This document shows positions 19,351 through 30,152 of a DNA stretch of 64,000 nucleotides, in pieces (positions within the stretch are counted from its first letter, which is position 1; every line of letters starts with the position of its first letter). Source of the DNA: Bremia lactucae (taxonomy: Eukaryota > Oomycota > Peronosporomycetes > Peronosporales > Peronosporaceae); NCBI RefSeq assembly GCF_004359215.1, contig NC_090617.1:1680731-1744730 (forward strand), read 5' to 3'. The position numbers were made by a program, and so were the translations under genes. Under the pieces are notes generated by a model. That model searched no databases and was not told where the DNA came from. It worked only from the letters and a program-made list of their open reading frames with translations.

Positions 19351-20340
19351 ATGCTGGATGATGAAGGGAGGAGCTTTCTAGCCCCTCAAGAAGGCTATCA
19401 CGCAACGTGTAAGAGGTTCACTCATTTGAGTGACCTTGCATGATGAGCGATCGATCGTATGATTTCGGTCGTAGGCGGATCAGCCGTTGGCGTCATGCTG
19501 TTCACTCTAGGCACAGATGAGCAACATGCGGTCATAGGCGAGTTCGTACAACATGAACTCGACGGGGCCAGGAAATGTGGCCTTGCTTCACCAGCAAGGC
19601 TCTCAACACTCGGAGGTGTTACGAGAACTGGTGGCTTGATATTGGAACTGACAGCAGCATTGATATTCTGCGAGCAGGTCGACGCGGAAACGTCGGCCCA
19701 AAAGCTTAAAGATATAAATCTCTAAGTTTAAGGGAGTCGAAGGCGATTTCCTTTTAGATGCTTCGTCGAGTTAGACGACGTTATTGAAGCTCGCCGCATC
19801 AATCAATGATGATGCGACAAAAGTAAAATTTGGCATGTCCAACTTAACCGGACTTGCCAAATCTTTTGCCTTGGGGCACAAGCTTCACGACCCAATGGTT
19901 TTTGGGACGTATGAGGTCTTTAAGACCCGGCCCAGAAAAGCATTACAGCCGCCACGTACAGAATTCAGGGCTCGAGACGAGCTCCTTAATTTGGAGGGCA
20001 AGCGTGACCTTCACGGTTATGCCCAGCATACACGATACCTGGTCAGTTAAATCGTGAATCATTCAATTGATGAACAAGCACAGGCAACTGTGTTTATCAA
20101 AGGTCTCGCAGACGGGTTTGTTGAGACTCACCTGTTCCGGCTTGAACTGGTGTCGCTCGACCAAGCGATCTCTATAGCAGAACAGGAGAAATTCAGTCTT
20201 AAACAGGCTTTCGTCCACTCTGGAGCTTACCGTCCTTCGAGACGACAAGAAAACGGAGGTCCAGAACCTATGGACCTCTCGTATGTAGAGAGCGAGAAAC
20301 CTCGCTCTTCAAATTAAAAACGATTACGAAAATGTTATCG
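19351..20340 (+). pseudogene. gag: Gag, family B (B-2), broken
   Basis: Starts MLDDEGRSFLAPQEGYHAT and stops after LSDLA by a frameshift. It continues in ORFs 19459-19725 (VVGGSAVG, EFVQHELDGA), 19784-20050 (KFGMSNLTGLAKSF, PRTEFRARDELLNL) and 20054-20317 (VFIKGLADGF, SIAEQEKFSLKQAF, GPEPMDLSYVE). This is the capsid-type region followed by the usual PMDLSYVE lead to the zinc knuckle. The knuckle itself (RKCYRCKN...) is degraded. At least four disruptions. Confidence 0.78.
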
Positions 20341-21500
20341 CTGTAAAAATCGGGTCACTACGCCTATGAGCGTAGCTCAATTCCCAGTACCTAGAAATAC
20401 AGCGAAAAGATTGACCTCCCGTTGGAAACAGCGGATGACGCGGATCGGACGTTGTTGCGAAATTGCAACAGCGGGGCGGATCGTCAAAAAAACGATCGGG
20501 ATCAGTAGGTGCGGAGCGCCTTACTGATCCAGAAACGTCAAAAAAATTACAGGTCTTCTGACGAAAGTTGCTCCTCATACACATTGTGTGTAATTGCTCC
20601 AAGTGATGAGTTTCACCTCATCACCTTGAAAGTTAAAGGGGCATATAAATTGCCTGTAATCGATTGTGGGGCGCCGAACGATTTTGTTCGACGCTTATCG
20701 CTAGAAGATCACAGACTCAACTGAGCGCGATATCCTTTTAACGAGGATGACAGTGCGCCTAGCAACAGGCGCATCTTTTAAAGTAAGAAAAACGTGTAGT
20801 TGGTATCCAATACACGTTAAAGGGTAAACAGTCCAATGACGATTTCATCGTACTTGAGTTGGATGACAAATTTGATGCCATCCTTGGATTACCACAGCTC
20901 AGAAAGCGCAAGCCATGCATAAACTGGCAGTATCAAGCCGTAACGATGCCTGTCTCTCATTAATCAAGGGTCATCTGATGAACGTCTTGGAGCGTCCACA
21001 AGCGTGTGGATGTCCTACGAGTACGTCGGATAGCCTCACTTGTGGCTCGGTCGTTTGCACGACTGCACAAGACCTCAGTGTTGAATACCCATTACACTGT
21101 GAAGTAAGATCCGACGGCTGTGCACAAGCTTGGGTAGCGTCGAAGATCGGCCACTCGAATAAGTTTAGTTGCACGAAACAAGGATGCTAGCTTGGTAAGC
21201 AACATCAATATAAATGTTCAACGCCTGTCTTTGAGAGACGGCTCGAAAGTCCTAAATCGACTGAAGAGTCGAATGGAGAGGATCTCGCTGTGGTTACACA
21301 ACGACAGCTAGAGGCAGTTGGTGGGGATACTACCCAAAGAACTTGATGGAATAAGTCCCCAAACCTTTGCAAGAATAAATACCCAGAACCTGTGGTCAAA
21401 GATTGCCAGGTATCTTTGGAAATAGGTTCCAAAGATGAAACTGAGACACTGAATGTCTCAGTAAACAACGGATTAATTGTAGGCGCTTATACACTTGATC
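20341..21500 (+). pseudogene. pol: Protease and PR-RT linker, family B (B-2)
   Basis: ORF 20509-20724 ends LKVKGAYKLPVIDCGAPNDF, a retropepsin active site with D-C-G instead of the usual D-S/T-G. 20860-20930 reads LDDKFDAILGLPQLRKR, the DxILGLP end of the fold. 20915-21190 holds the Cys-rich linker (LMNVLERPQACGCPTS). Stops and frameshifts separate these parts. Confidence 0.65.
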
Positions 21501-22420
21501 TGACAGCGCCTTCAAAAATTAACTTCTGAGATAACTCCATTGTCAATGCTAGAACCGAAACGGTTCTTGCGTGATTTGCGTAGTGGCAAAGTCACGCAGC
21601 TTTGCGTACTTGTCACAGATCACTACTACGTGGCCGATATTCGGTCAGTGGTATTTTTTGAGAACGAGCGGGGTCTTAGCAGCTCATCAATGGATGAAAG
21701 TGTCCTCGATGAGAAGACCCAGATGGATCGTTTTACGTCCCAATCCTAGGAGCCTTTAAAGACAAATCCTTTATATAAGAATTTGATCGAATTCGGAGAT
21801 GTGTTCCCTGAATCGATACCGTGCGAGTTGCCTAAGGATAAGGGCACTCGACAAGAAATCGACCTGATTCCAGGCTCAAGAAATTATTTGCCGATCGCTT
21901 AGCAGCGAGCCACGTGAGAGAGTCAACCTCCCGACATAGCTCTCCGACTTTATGTGTGCGTAAGGCAGCAAAAGGGAAGTGGATTGTGCATGCGTTCAGT
22001 AACTTGAGCGCTGCAACGGTACTGGCTCAAACGCCGATGCCACGGAAAGACGTAATCATTAATTGTATATAAAAGAGTACTATCTTTCGTCAATGGATAT
22101 GAATGGATGGATTCTATCAGATTCTTATGCGTGAAAAGATATCCCGTTTTAAGCAGTAAGTATCCCAAGCGGAATGCTATGAGAGTGGCTAGTTAAATCC
22201 ACAGGGACTTAGTAATGCCGCTGAAACATGCAACAGATGTGTGACCAATCTGTTGAGATCGGTGCGGGATTTCACACCGAGCTATTTTAATGACGTCTTC
22301 ATTTATAGCAGAGCCATGAACGGAAAAATCGGACGTTGAAGTACATCCTACACATGTCCGAGAAGGTGCCGTTAGCCTGGTCACAATGCTCGACGTTGTC
22401 GGATCTCTCTGATACTGAAG
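21501..22420 (+). pseudogene. pol: Reverse transcriptase, family B (B-2), truncated
   Basis: ORF 21540-21749 holds the upstream linker (EPKRFLRDLRSGKV, SSMDESVLDEKT). Later fragments read FGDVFPESIP, LPKDKGTR, HSSPTLCVRKA, TPMPRKDVII and, at about 22270, PSYFNDVFIYS, where the YxDD pair has lost its first Asp (YFND). The sequence departs from family B at about 22420. Confidence 0.7.
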
Positions 22421-22477
22421 AAGATAGATAGACAATAGCTCAAATTAATATTCAATAAAAAAATGGTTTTCAGGTGG

Positions 22478-22669
22478 CGGCATTATTTTTTCTTTAAATT
22501 TGGTGGTTCTAGACAATCATCGGCCTCGAAAATGAGCTTAGAGGCTCTACATCGACAGGGTGACTGGTGGTTAGCGGCTCCCTTTAAAAATTAGTTGTCA
22601 ATTTTAGTTGTGAGGATATCAATACCCTAAATGAATAAAAAATAATTCCTTCTTTCCTCGGGGGAAATT
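22478..22669. repeat. Copy of MULE-flank segment
   Basis: Shares the order GGCGGC, ATCGGCCTCGAA, AGAGGCTCTACATC, GACTGGTGGTTAGCGGCTCCCTTT with 18440-18600. It may be a MITE or transposon end. Confidence 0.45.
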
Positions 22670-23107
22670 TGTCACGGGGCACTGCCGACTTGTACTGTTT
22701 CAGTACAAGTCCACTTCGCACTGCCTCAGTGAGAGTGGTGCCTCACGGCCTCACGTCGCTTCACGTAGACTAGTACGTGCAGAGTAGGTCTTTTTCTTAC
22801 AACACACTTGCTTTTAAGAGGGTTGTATCAATATAATTAAGTTCTTCTTGTCTATCTACTTAATACTAACTTAATTATAAACTAATACGAAACATGTACT
22901 AAAGTTTTATCTGTCTTTCTCTTTGCGCGCGTCCAGCGCTGACTGGACCGCGGAGAAAGTAGATTGAATAGTATATATCTACCAATCTATAAGCTTTTAG
23001 AATATTGCCATGCAAAGTAATATTTTCCAATAATATCTACCTTGTAGATTATATATTAATTAGCAATACTAAGGGGTTAATTTCATGTAACATTACACTC
23101 CGTTACA
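22670..23107 (-). repeat. LTR, family A (subtype A1), 3' LTR of A-2 remnant
   Basis: Starts tgtcacggggcactg, ends cactccgttaca. It carries GCGCGTCCAGCGCTGACTGG of subtype A1 and is followed by a PPT complement. Confidence 0.85.
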
Positions 23108-23120
23108 TCCCGCCTCCCTT
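23108..23120 (-). other. 3' polypurine tract of A-2
   Basis: The minus strand reads AAGGGAGGCGGGA directly before TGTAACGG. Confidence 0.6.
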
Positions 23121-23227
23121 GAACGACAACCACTCTGACTGTCATTGAGTAGAGTGGTCACTATGAGACCAATTTATTAAAAACGATGTTGATTGGTCAG
23201 AACCATCATTGTTAATTCTATTGCGGT

Positions 23228-23918
23228 ATGCGAATAGTGCGGCGCCTTCGGCTGCGGTCCATGCACCGCGGGCGACGCATTATTGTCTCTTGCGGCAGAC
23301 GTTCCGTCTCTTTAGTGTCATCTTCTCCCGCAGCTCTACATGTTGCGGGTGCACGTGGTGATACACCACGTGAATGCGACCCCTCTTTAGAGGTCGACTA
23401 CCACGTTGGAATCCACCAATGGTTGCGACGGGGAGGAAAAATTAGAAACGAACCGTGTGTCGGAGCTAGAGTCGAAGATCGACAAACTCGACCGCTTCCT
23501 CCATGATTTGAGGAAGGACTGGATCACGAGCGCGATAAGCGTCGCTCGTTAGAGCAGACGGTGCAGGCTCATCCTATCAAACGGTTGGAAGACCGTTCGA
23601 AGAGTGCGTACTCCATTTTAGAGTACGAACGGAAGTATCAAGCTCTTCGTGATGAGCTGTCGTCAGCTCATCGCGGTCTCGAGGATCTTCAGACCCGACA
23701 TGAGAATCTCCAGAGTCAGCATGAGAATCTGGTTTGTGACCACAAGAATCTTTTTGGGCTTCTTGAAAAGGGTGGTCGGATCCGTCCTCGGAAGAAACCG
23801 CGTACTGATGGTACGGGCGGAGCCGACCAACGTAAAACTTGGATGCGTTTTTCGCATCCTGCGTGGCAATTTATTGTGTACGCATTGTCGTTGCGATACA
23901 GTACACGGAAAGGCCCAA
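23228..23918 (+). pseudogene. Antisense ORF of family A (A-2), internally deleted
   Basis: Begins like other A copies (Ala-rich, VAGARGDTPRECDPSLEVDY), then jumps at about 23403 to the C-terminal part, losing roughly 1 kb. ORF 23561-23959 holds KRLEDRSKSAYSILEYERKY, a Glu/Leu/His-rich coiled coil, and GGRIRPRKKPRTDGT, a basic nuclear-localisation-like tail. It lies antisense to the pol tail at 23663-23950. Confidence 0.65.
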
Positions 23919-23954
23919 TGAACTTGGGTAGTAGTTTATTGCTACCCAGGGTGA
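23663..23954 (-). pseudogene. pol: Pol tail (GPF module), family A (A-2)
   Basis: Encodes LGSNKLLPKFIGPFRVLYRNDNAYTI, the integrase GPF module, then shifts frame. It is cut at 23954 by an A LTR. Confidence 0.65.
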
Positions 23955-24395
23955 TGTAACGGGGTTGTTCGTTACATGAAATTAACACTTAAAGGTTGTT
24001 AATTAATATATTATCTAATAGGTAGATAATATTTGGAGAACATTACGTTTTATAGTAATGTTCAGAAATCTTATCCATAAATAGGTATATGCCATTATAT
24101 CTTTTTATACCGCAGACTAATCAGCTGTAAACGTAAACAAAGAGAGAGACAGATAAGATTTCAATTGCATGTTTAATATTAGTTTATAATTAAGTTAGCA
24201 TTAACAGATAGAAAGAAGAGATACTTAATTATATCAATACAGTTTTCATTTAACCCTCTTTAAGTGTGTTGTCTTAAAAAGAAGTCTCCTCTGCACGTAC
24301 TAGTGTACGTGAAGTAACGTAAGTCACCACTCGCAACTGAAGTAGTGCGAAGTGGACTTGTACTGAGGCAGTACAAGTCGTAGTGCCCCGTTACA
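23955..24395 (+). repeat. LTR, family A (subtype A2), solo
   Basis: Starts TGTAACGGGGTTGTTCG and ends TAGTGCCCCGTTACA. No PBS follows and the flanking five bases differ (ggtga, cctta), so no target-site duplication is visible. Confidence 0.85.
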
Positions 24396-24396
24396 C

Positions 24397-24517
24397 CTTA
24401 GCGACCTCACCCAACGCGCTAAGTACTCTAGTAAAGTGTCGTCACGGGAGCGGTGATCCGACTCCTCGTGCGCACTTACCAAGTAGGAAGTAGTTTTCAG
24501 AATGATTTATATTTAAT
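24397..24517 (-). repeat. LTR fragment, family D
   Basis: Matches the middle of D LTRs (AGCGACCTCACCCAACGC, GTCGTCACGGGAGCGG). Confidence 0.65.
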
Positions 24518-24603
24518 GGGTGCTTCATTGGGAAGCGAGGCTTTAGAAGCCATAGTTGATTAATCGGTTCCTAAAAGCTAAAAGGATTAGCATCTGGTTG
24601 GGC

Positions 24604-25390
24604 CTCGCCAATCATCTAAACAAATATAGCTAAAATTACGCTGAAATGGCTAGGCCATTATCTTCATCCTCAAAAAGGATTCCGATTGGTGCTGGACAAG
24701 CACAGAGCATAAATACTTCATTGCAAGTAACTCTTTGTCATGAACAGATAAATTCTTTTACGCAGCTTTAAGCTGTCTAGACTCAAACGCAATTACACGT
24801 TCACGCCAATCACCATCTGTTTGCAACAGAGCACTGCCAATGGCAAATTCGATGCGTCACAAAGCCCGACTCAAACAGACGTTTGAACCGCCTAGGGCTG
24901 CGTTCAGAGCTCGATCAGAGTTTCTGAAAATCTCAAGCAAGACAAGCGTGTTGTTCACGCTTATGCCCAGCATGTACGACTCTTAGCAAGTTGTATCACG
25001 AACAACCCAGTTCATGAACACACGTAGATTACGGCGTTCATGGAAGGTCTTACGGATTGTCTTGGAACTGGATACGCTTGAAGAAGCAATATCGGTTGCG
25101 AAACAGGAGGACTTTAGCTTGAGACAGGCTCAAGCTAGTTCGTCATCGTATCGTCCTCCAAGACGACACGAGCTTGAAGGTCCAGAACCTATGGACATAT
25201 CTTATGTCAAAGCGAGAGACCTTGCTTTCGAACAATAATCGATTGCAGAGATGCAATCGCTATCAAAGTTAGGTCACTACGCTTATTAGTGTAGTCCCAC
25301 AGACGACAGTGAAAGGCCAATTTGGATTTGGCAGTGCCAGAATCGGGGCATGGATACGACTATCCTAGACTGCTTGAACAGTAAGGGCGA
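24604..25390. pseudogene. RNase H remnant, family C, with inversion and inserted gag fragment
   Basis: 24604-24704 matches the C sequence 43885-43985 in plus orientation. 24705-24868 and 25303-25390 match 43690-43870 in minus orientation. The two minus parts are collinear once the gag fragment 24869-25302 is removed. Confidence 0.62.
24869..25302 (+). pseudogene. gag: Family A gag fragment inserted in C RNase H
   Basis: Matches 45016-45470: ARLKQTFEPPRAAFRAR, LITAFMEGLTD-like, LELDTLEEAISVAKQEDFSLRQ, PEPMDISYVK and the remnant of the zinc knuckle. It has no LTR. The borders share only CAC, as in end-joining. Confidence 0.72.
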
Positions 25391-25394
25391 ATGG

Positions 25395-25628
25395 TGTAAC
25401 GGGCCAAAGTTGCCCTAATGTTACACAGTCCCCGTAAATTACACTTGATGTTCTTAAGGGGATGGTCAATTACTTAAATAAAAAATTACACGCACCACTT
25501 GGGTGTGGTTCACATTTTTGACCAACCCTTGTGTATGCAATGCACATAGGTGCATTCACATTAGGAGGGATGATACCTAGCGTCATTCGTGATGACGGCT
25601 AGCGTCATCCGTTGCGCGAGGTATCTCC
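25395..25628 (+). repeat. LTR, family D, 5' portion
   Basis: Starts TGTAACGGGCCAAAGTTGCC. Contains two TGACG palindromes (25579-25620). Cut at about 25628. Confidence 0.75.
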
Positions 25629-26330
25629 CTTTATGCCCTGGCAAATCTCCAGTATTGTCACTATTGACACTCAGCATGGTGCCATCTCGGCCGACCACAC
25701 TCAGTGGACTTAGACGTGCCAATCCACATATATCAGGGATATTGCACCCTTGATAATTCGGCTTTAGGCCTACAACGCTTTTAGCATTCAGTAAATCGTT
25801 ATGACATTTGGTGTCACTCGACAGAGTACGTACCGTTCCACCCCCTTCCTCTGAGTCGGACTCAAAAATAATGTTTAGAACATTGGCTTCGATTTACTCA
25901 GACATTCCAATGCTTAAAGCACTGACAGATTGAGTCAGTGATCCGCGCCAATAGCGCTTTTGTTGCCTAGCAAAGGTGGGTTGATGACTCTCCAAAACTT
26001 TGCTAAGAACATTGCGCGTGGCGCCTAAGGTCTTAGACCTCCAATCGATCCATGGATATCATATCCCAAATCCATATCAAGAACGAGACAGCGTTCCATA
26101 CTGTCAAAGTCCAGAAATGTTATGCCTAAGTCTAAAAGAACTTTAGGAACAGTGACACGAGTCCCAGTCGCTAAGCGACCAGGGATTGTATCACTTTCAT
26201 GCTTTTAAGCGCCTCGGGATATTGCTGATTTTCCTTAAGGGAAAGACGTCGAACAAAATTGCAAGACGCTTTTGTGTCAATTAATATTTTGACCATGGCT
26301 TATCAAAGCCCTTCACAGTTGCTGAAGCGA
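25629..26330 (-). pseudogene. PR-RT linker and protease region, family C, degraded
   Basis: Aligns base by base with 55450-56130 of the C-1 element (ATGCCCTGGC, ATCTCGGCCGACCACACTC, TGTTGCCTAGCAAA). No open frame of useful length remains. Confidence 0.6.
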
Positions 26331-27509
26331 CTAATACGGCAGGCTTGTACTCCGTTCCGTGCCATTACGCACCGAGCTAATTGGGGCTAGGTCCTGTTTA
26401 CTCTCACCTCCAAGATGTTCAACAGAGCCTAGGTCTTTCCCAGTAGGGCGCCCTGCACCTACTGGGTATCGACGTTTTCTCGCACCGTACCAGATTTTTG
26501 GTATAGGTCGGAATTTGTGCTCTTTCGAGCTTTACGCGTAATTCGTTGGGGACAGGCCGGACGTAAATGTTTCGTGCTTTCGCACATACGTTACCTACGA
26601 ACGTTCTTATGCTGTTTCATAGCTTGAAAAGCCTCTTCTCCTTCCTCAACGAGGCTTAGATCCATGGGTTCTGGTCTAACAGACGAAAGCCATGTGCTCG
26701 AAGAGCTTTTTCGGTAAATAGGCGTGCTAACACGAGCAGACGACTTTAAATCGAACTTAGCGCGTAGCGCTATGGCGACTGCCTCGTTGAAAGTAGCAGG
26801 GTGGGATCGGAATAATTCCGTCCTGGCAACGCCCTCCTCGAAACCCCTCATTGAGACCCCTCACTGAAACACCCATAAAGACTGTTACGACAATTGCTTC
26901 ATGCACCGGGTCTTGATGCATAGATGCAATGAGAGTTCTCAACTCCTGGACATAGTCCCCTAGGGTTCGTTTACCCTGTCGAGTCGCTATAAGCCGTGGT
27001 CGCATGCAAAACCCTGTTCAGGCGGTGCAAACATGCTGGTCATTTGCTGTTTCAGCGAATCTCACGATGGAATAGCGTCGTTTGTGGACTTGCTGCACGA
27101 TAGTGCCCACTTCATGGCTCTACCTCCGAGTTTGGAAATGGCCATAGCCACCTTTTGCCGTTCTGTTAAGAACATGGCAGAGTCAATGGACATTTATATA
27201 TGCTTGATCTAACAAGGGAGGTTTTCCCCTCTTTTCCCTCAAATGGCTTCACATTGACAACTAGAGGGCGAGCCTTAGGCTCTGAATTAGGTACAGGATG
27301 TACCGAGTTGGCATAGATTCCGCGAGGCCTGAAACCTGGCCGATCAGGGAGGATTCATATCGCATGAAGGCTTCAATCCTTGCATGCAGGACCTCAGGTT
27401 CCTGGGATATAATAAACTCTACATGTTCATGCCCAAACAAAGTTTTGAGCTTGTCATACGCTGAAATGTACCACAACAACGTTTCTCCAACCAATGTATA
27501 CTCCATTAC
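26331..27509 (-). pseudogene. gag: Gag, family C (C-3), broken
   Basis: ORF 27261-27506 is the N-terminal part (SAYDKLKTLFGHEHVEFI, EVLHARIEAFMR). ORF 26757-27005 reads ARLLATRQGKRTL-like, VQELRTLIASMHQDPV and VTVFMG. ORF 26591-26851 reads GVARTELFRSHPATFNEAVA, ALRAKFDLKS and PEPMDLSLVEEGEE. These match 56430-57350 of C-1. Frameshifts separate the parts and the zinc knuckle is not recognisable. Confidence 0.7.
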
Positions 27510-27628
27510 TCTAATATGTATTGCAAGCGTATCTTTCTAGATACCTCGCGTAACGGACGACGCTAGCCGTCATCCTCTCTAATGTGAATGCCGTCAGAGA
27601 CATCACATCCACAAGGGTGGATTACAAT
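27510..27628 (-). repeat. LTR fragment, family D
   Basis: Matches 37850-37935 (TATTGCAAGCGTATCTTTC, palindrome GACGCTAGCCGTC). Confidence 0.65.
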
Positions 27629-27631
27629 ACG

Positions 27632-27915
27632 TGTAACGGGGTGTATCATTACATGAAATTAACACTTAAAGGTTGTATTTAATATTATATTTAAAAGGTA
27701 GATAATTTATGGAAAATATTATTTTACATAGTAATGGACTGAAAACTTATACATTGGTATATATAGGCCATTGTATCTACTTGCTCCGCGGTCCAGTCAG
27801 CACTGGACGCGTGCAAAGAGAGAGACAGATAAGACTTTATTACATGTTTTGTATTAGTGTATAATTTAGTTAGTAGTAAATTGATAGAAACCCAAGAACT
27901 TAATTTTATTAAGTA
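27632..27915 (+). repeat. LTR, family A (subtype A1), 3'-truncated
   Basis: Starts TGTAACGGGGTGTATCATTAC and carries CTCCGCGGTCCAGTCAGC. It breaks off at about 27915 in the middle of the LTR and passes straight into protease sequence. Confidence 0.78.
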
Positions 27916-27924
27916 ACACGTTTA

Positions 27925-28440
27925 ATAATTTACAGTAAGATGATGATGTCAACGTACTGGTTTTGGAGGACAAATTTGATGTCATCCTAGGTTTACCTTG
28001 GCTCAGAAAATATGAGCCAAGAATAAGCTGGCAACATCGATCCGTAAAGATACCTGTCACTTGTTCATCAGATGGCCATCTGATGAACGTCTTGGAGCGT
28101 CCACAAGTGTGTGGATGGACTACGTGTGAGTGCAATGGCCTCACTTGTGGTACTTTTGTTAGTATGACTGCACAAGATCAAAGTGTGATTACTAATAACC
28201 CTGTGGAGTCAGCTGCCGGTGGCTGTGCGAATGCATAGGCAGCACCGAATGTCCACCACTCGAATAAGTCGAGTAGATTGAGACATGATTGTACGCCTAG
28301 CGGGCGACATTCAAGGAGTATACCAGTTGCCCCAAAGGGACAACACGATGATCCTACGTCGAGTAGAGAGTCGACCGTAGAGGACCCGACTGTGAAAGCG
28401 CAATCACAGTCATTAAGGAATAAGTCCACACGTTTTTGAG
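27925..28440 (+). pseudogene. pol: Protease C-terminal part and linker, family A (A-3)
   Basis: ORF 27963-28238 reads DKFDVILGLPWLRKYEPRIS, the conserved end of the retropepsin fold. It is followed by the Cys-containing linker HLMNVLERPQVCG and AAGGCANA. The catalytic Asp region is deleted. Confidence 0.68.
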
Positions 28441-28519
28441 GTGAAAGCTCCACAATAATTCATGCTAGAGTGACAAGACTTCAGCATCCCGAGAGATAAA
28501 TCCCTCGGCAGCCTGTGAA

Positions 28520-29147
28520 TAAGGGGTCATAGGAAGAAACCGAGACATTGAATGTCTTGGTTAATGACGGATCAAGAGTAGGCGCTTACACTCTTGATCT
28601 GTATGCGCCTTCGAAGTTAACTTCGGAGATAACTCAATTACCAACCCTAGAACCTAAGCGGTTCTTAAGAGATCTGCATGGTGGTAAAATCAAGCAGATC
28701 TGCGTACTCGTCACAGAGGACGACTACGTAACCGACATTCGGTCAGCGGTAATTTTTGCAGAGAACGAATGGGTTCTCAGCAGCTCAATGATGGACGAAA
28801 ATGTCCTCGATGTGAAGACTCGCATTGAGAGATATATTTCTCAATCCTGGGAGTCACTTAAGACAAATCCTTTATAAAGGGTTTGGTTGAATTTAGGGAT
28901 GTATTCCCTGATACAGTTCAATGCGAGTTGCCTAAGGATAAATGCACTCGACATGAGATCGAGCTCAAACCAGGCTTGAAGTTCTGTGTTATGAAGCAGT
29001 GGCCACTGCCTCGTGAACAAGTACTTGCGATCAATAAATTCTTCATCTGTCGATTGAAAGCGGGCCATTTGAGGGAGTCAACCTCCCCACATAGCTCTCC
29101 GACCTTCTGTGTGCGAAAGGTCACAGGAGAGAGGCGGATAGTGCAGC
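28520..29147 (+). CDS. pol: PR-RT linker and reverse transcriptase N-terminal part (A-3), fragment
   Basis: ORF 28548-28877 reads VGAYTLDLYAPSKLTSEITQ, EPKRFLRDLHGGK and ENVLDVKTRIERY. ORF 28883-29147 reads EFRDVFPDTVQCELPKDK, RHEIELKPGLKFCVMKQWP and SPHSSPTFCVRKVTGE, the RT fingers. No catalytic residues are present because the palm is deleted; at about 29148 the sequence jumps to integrase. Confidence 0.7.
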
Positions 29148-30030
29148 CATTGCCGGCGACACTCCACGTGTCGTGGTCCCAACTCACAATGATTTGCGCT
29201 TGCGCATCATGTATGAGTGTCACGATGCGCCAACAAGCGGGCATCGTGGACGTGAGCAAACTTATCTCACAGTAAGTCGAGACTTATACTGGACCCGCCA
29301 GTATCAGGTCGTGCGCAAGTACATACGAGCTTGCGAGGTATGTCAACGGTTAAAGCCTAGCCATTCATCCTGTGCGCCTCTCCAACCTATACCACACCTG
29401 GCAGAGTGTCGGCAGTACATACCTATGAACTCCGTCTGATTCAACAATATGGTACATCTTGCTGCAGTACCAGAGTTGATCACGGCTCCGGGTTGTTCCC
29501 GTATCTTTATTGACACGGTAACCAAACTCCACGGGTTACCCCGTGAACTGGTCTCGGATAGAGGTCCACGGTTTACGTCGGAGTTCTGGCAATCCGTGTT
29601 CCGATCTCTCGGAACACGGCTGCCTATGTCAACTTGTGATCATCCAGAGACAGATGGTCAGATTGAACGCTCAAATCGCGCACTCGAAGAGAAACTTCGA
29701 GGTCACGTCCAATCGTATCTGAATTGGAGCGAGTTTTACCGATGGTCGAATTCGCCATCAAAAATTCGGTGCATACGTCGACAACGCATACACCGTTCTT
29801 CGTGAATGGCTTACGCCATCCACGTATACCCACCCAATTAGAGGGATCTTTCAGGTTAAGGGGGCTCGCACGAGAAAAATCATTTCTGGCTCATGCTCAT
29901 CACGCGTCGAAGTTAACAACGACGCGAGTGACGTCGATGTCGAAGATATCGGCATCGAAGAAGAGAAAGATCTCATGGCAGTGCGCATAAAGCGTACTGA
30001 AAAAGACAAAACAAATGATTCAGCATAGTA
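29148..30030 (+). pseudogene. pol: Integrase, family A (A-3)
   Basis: ORF 29173-29439 has HDAPTSGHRGREQTY and ACEVCQRLKP, the HHCC zinc site. ORF 29449-29805 has MVHLAAVPELITA, LVSDRGPRFTSEFW (second Asp) and DHPETDGQIERSN (catalytic Glu). The segment with the first catalytic Asp (usual SMDFVF) is missing. The spacer carries a G5 run (29860-29864). Confidence 0.75.
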
Positions 30031-30152
30031 ATTTCTGCTGCTCCCTTAAACGACAATCACTCTGACTGTCATTGGATGGAGTGGTCACATAGTGACCACT
30101 TAATTTAAAAAAGATGTTGATTGGTCAGAAGAATCATTTTCAATTCCATTTC

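Larger units (their letters stand above)
18756..22420 (+). mobile_element. Family B Ty3/gypsy element (copy B-2), 3'-truncated
   Basis: LTR, PBS, gag, protease and the first two thirds of RT follow in order. The match stops at about 22420; RNase H, integrase and 3' LTR are missing. Confidence 0.8.
27632..30040 (+). mobile_element. Family A Ty3/gypsy element with two large deletions (copy A-3)
   Basis: Truncated 5' LTR, then protease end, linker and RT start, then a jump to integrase, ending at 30040 in the integrase spacer. Gag, RT palm, RNase H and the 3' end are missing. Confidence 0.75.

Noticed and set aside
23228..23506. ORF with RRLRLR near its start, resembling an RXLR effector
   Set aside because: It is a shifted frame of the family A antisense ORF; no signal peptide and other copies read differently.
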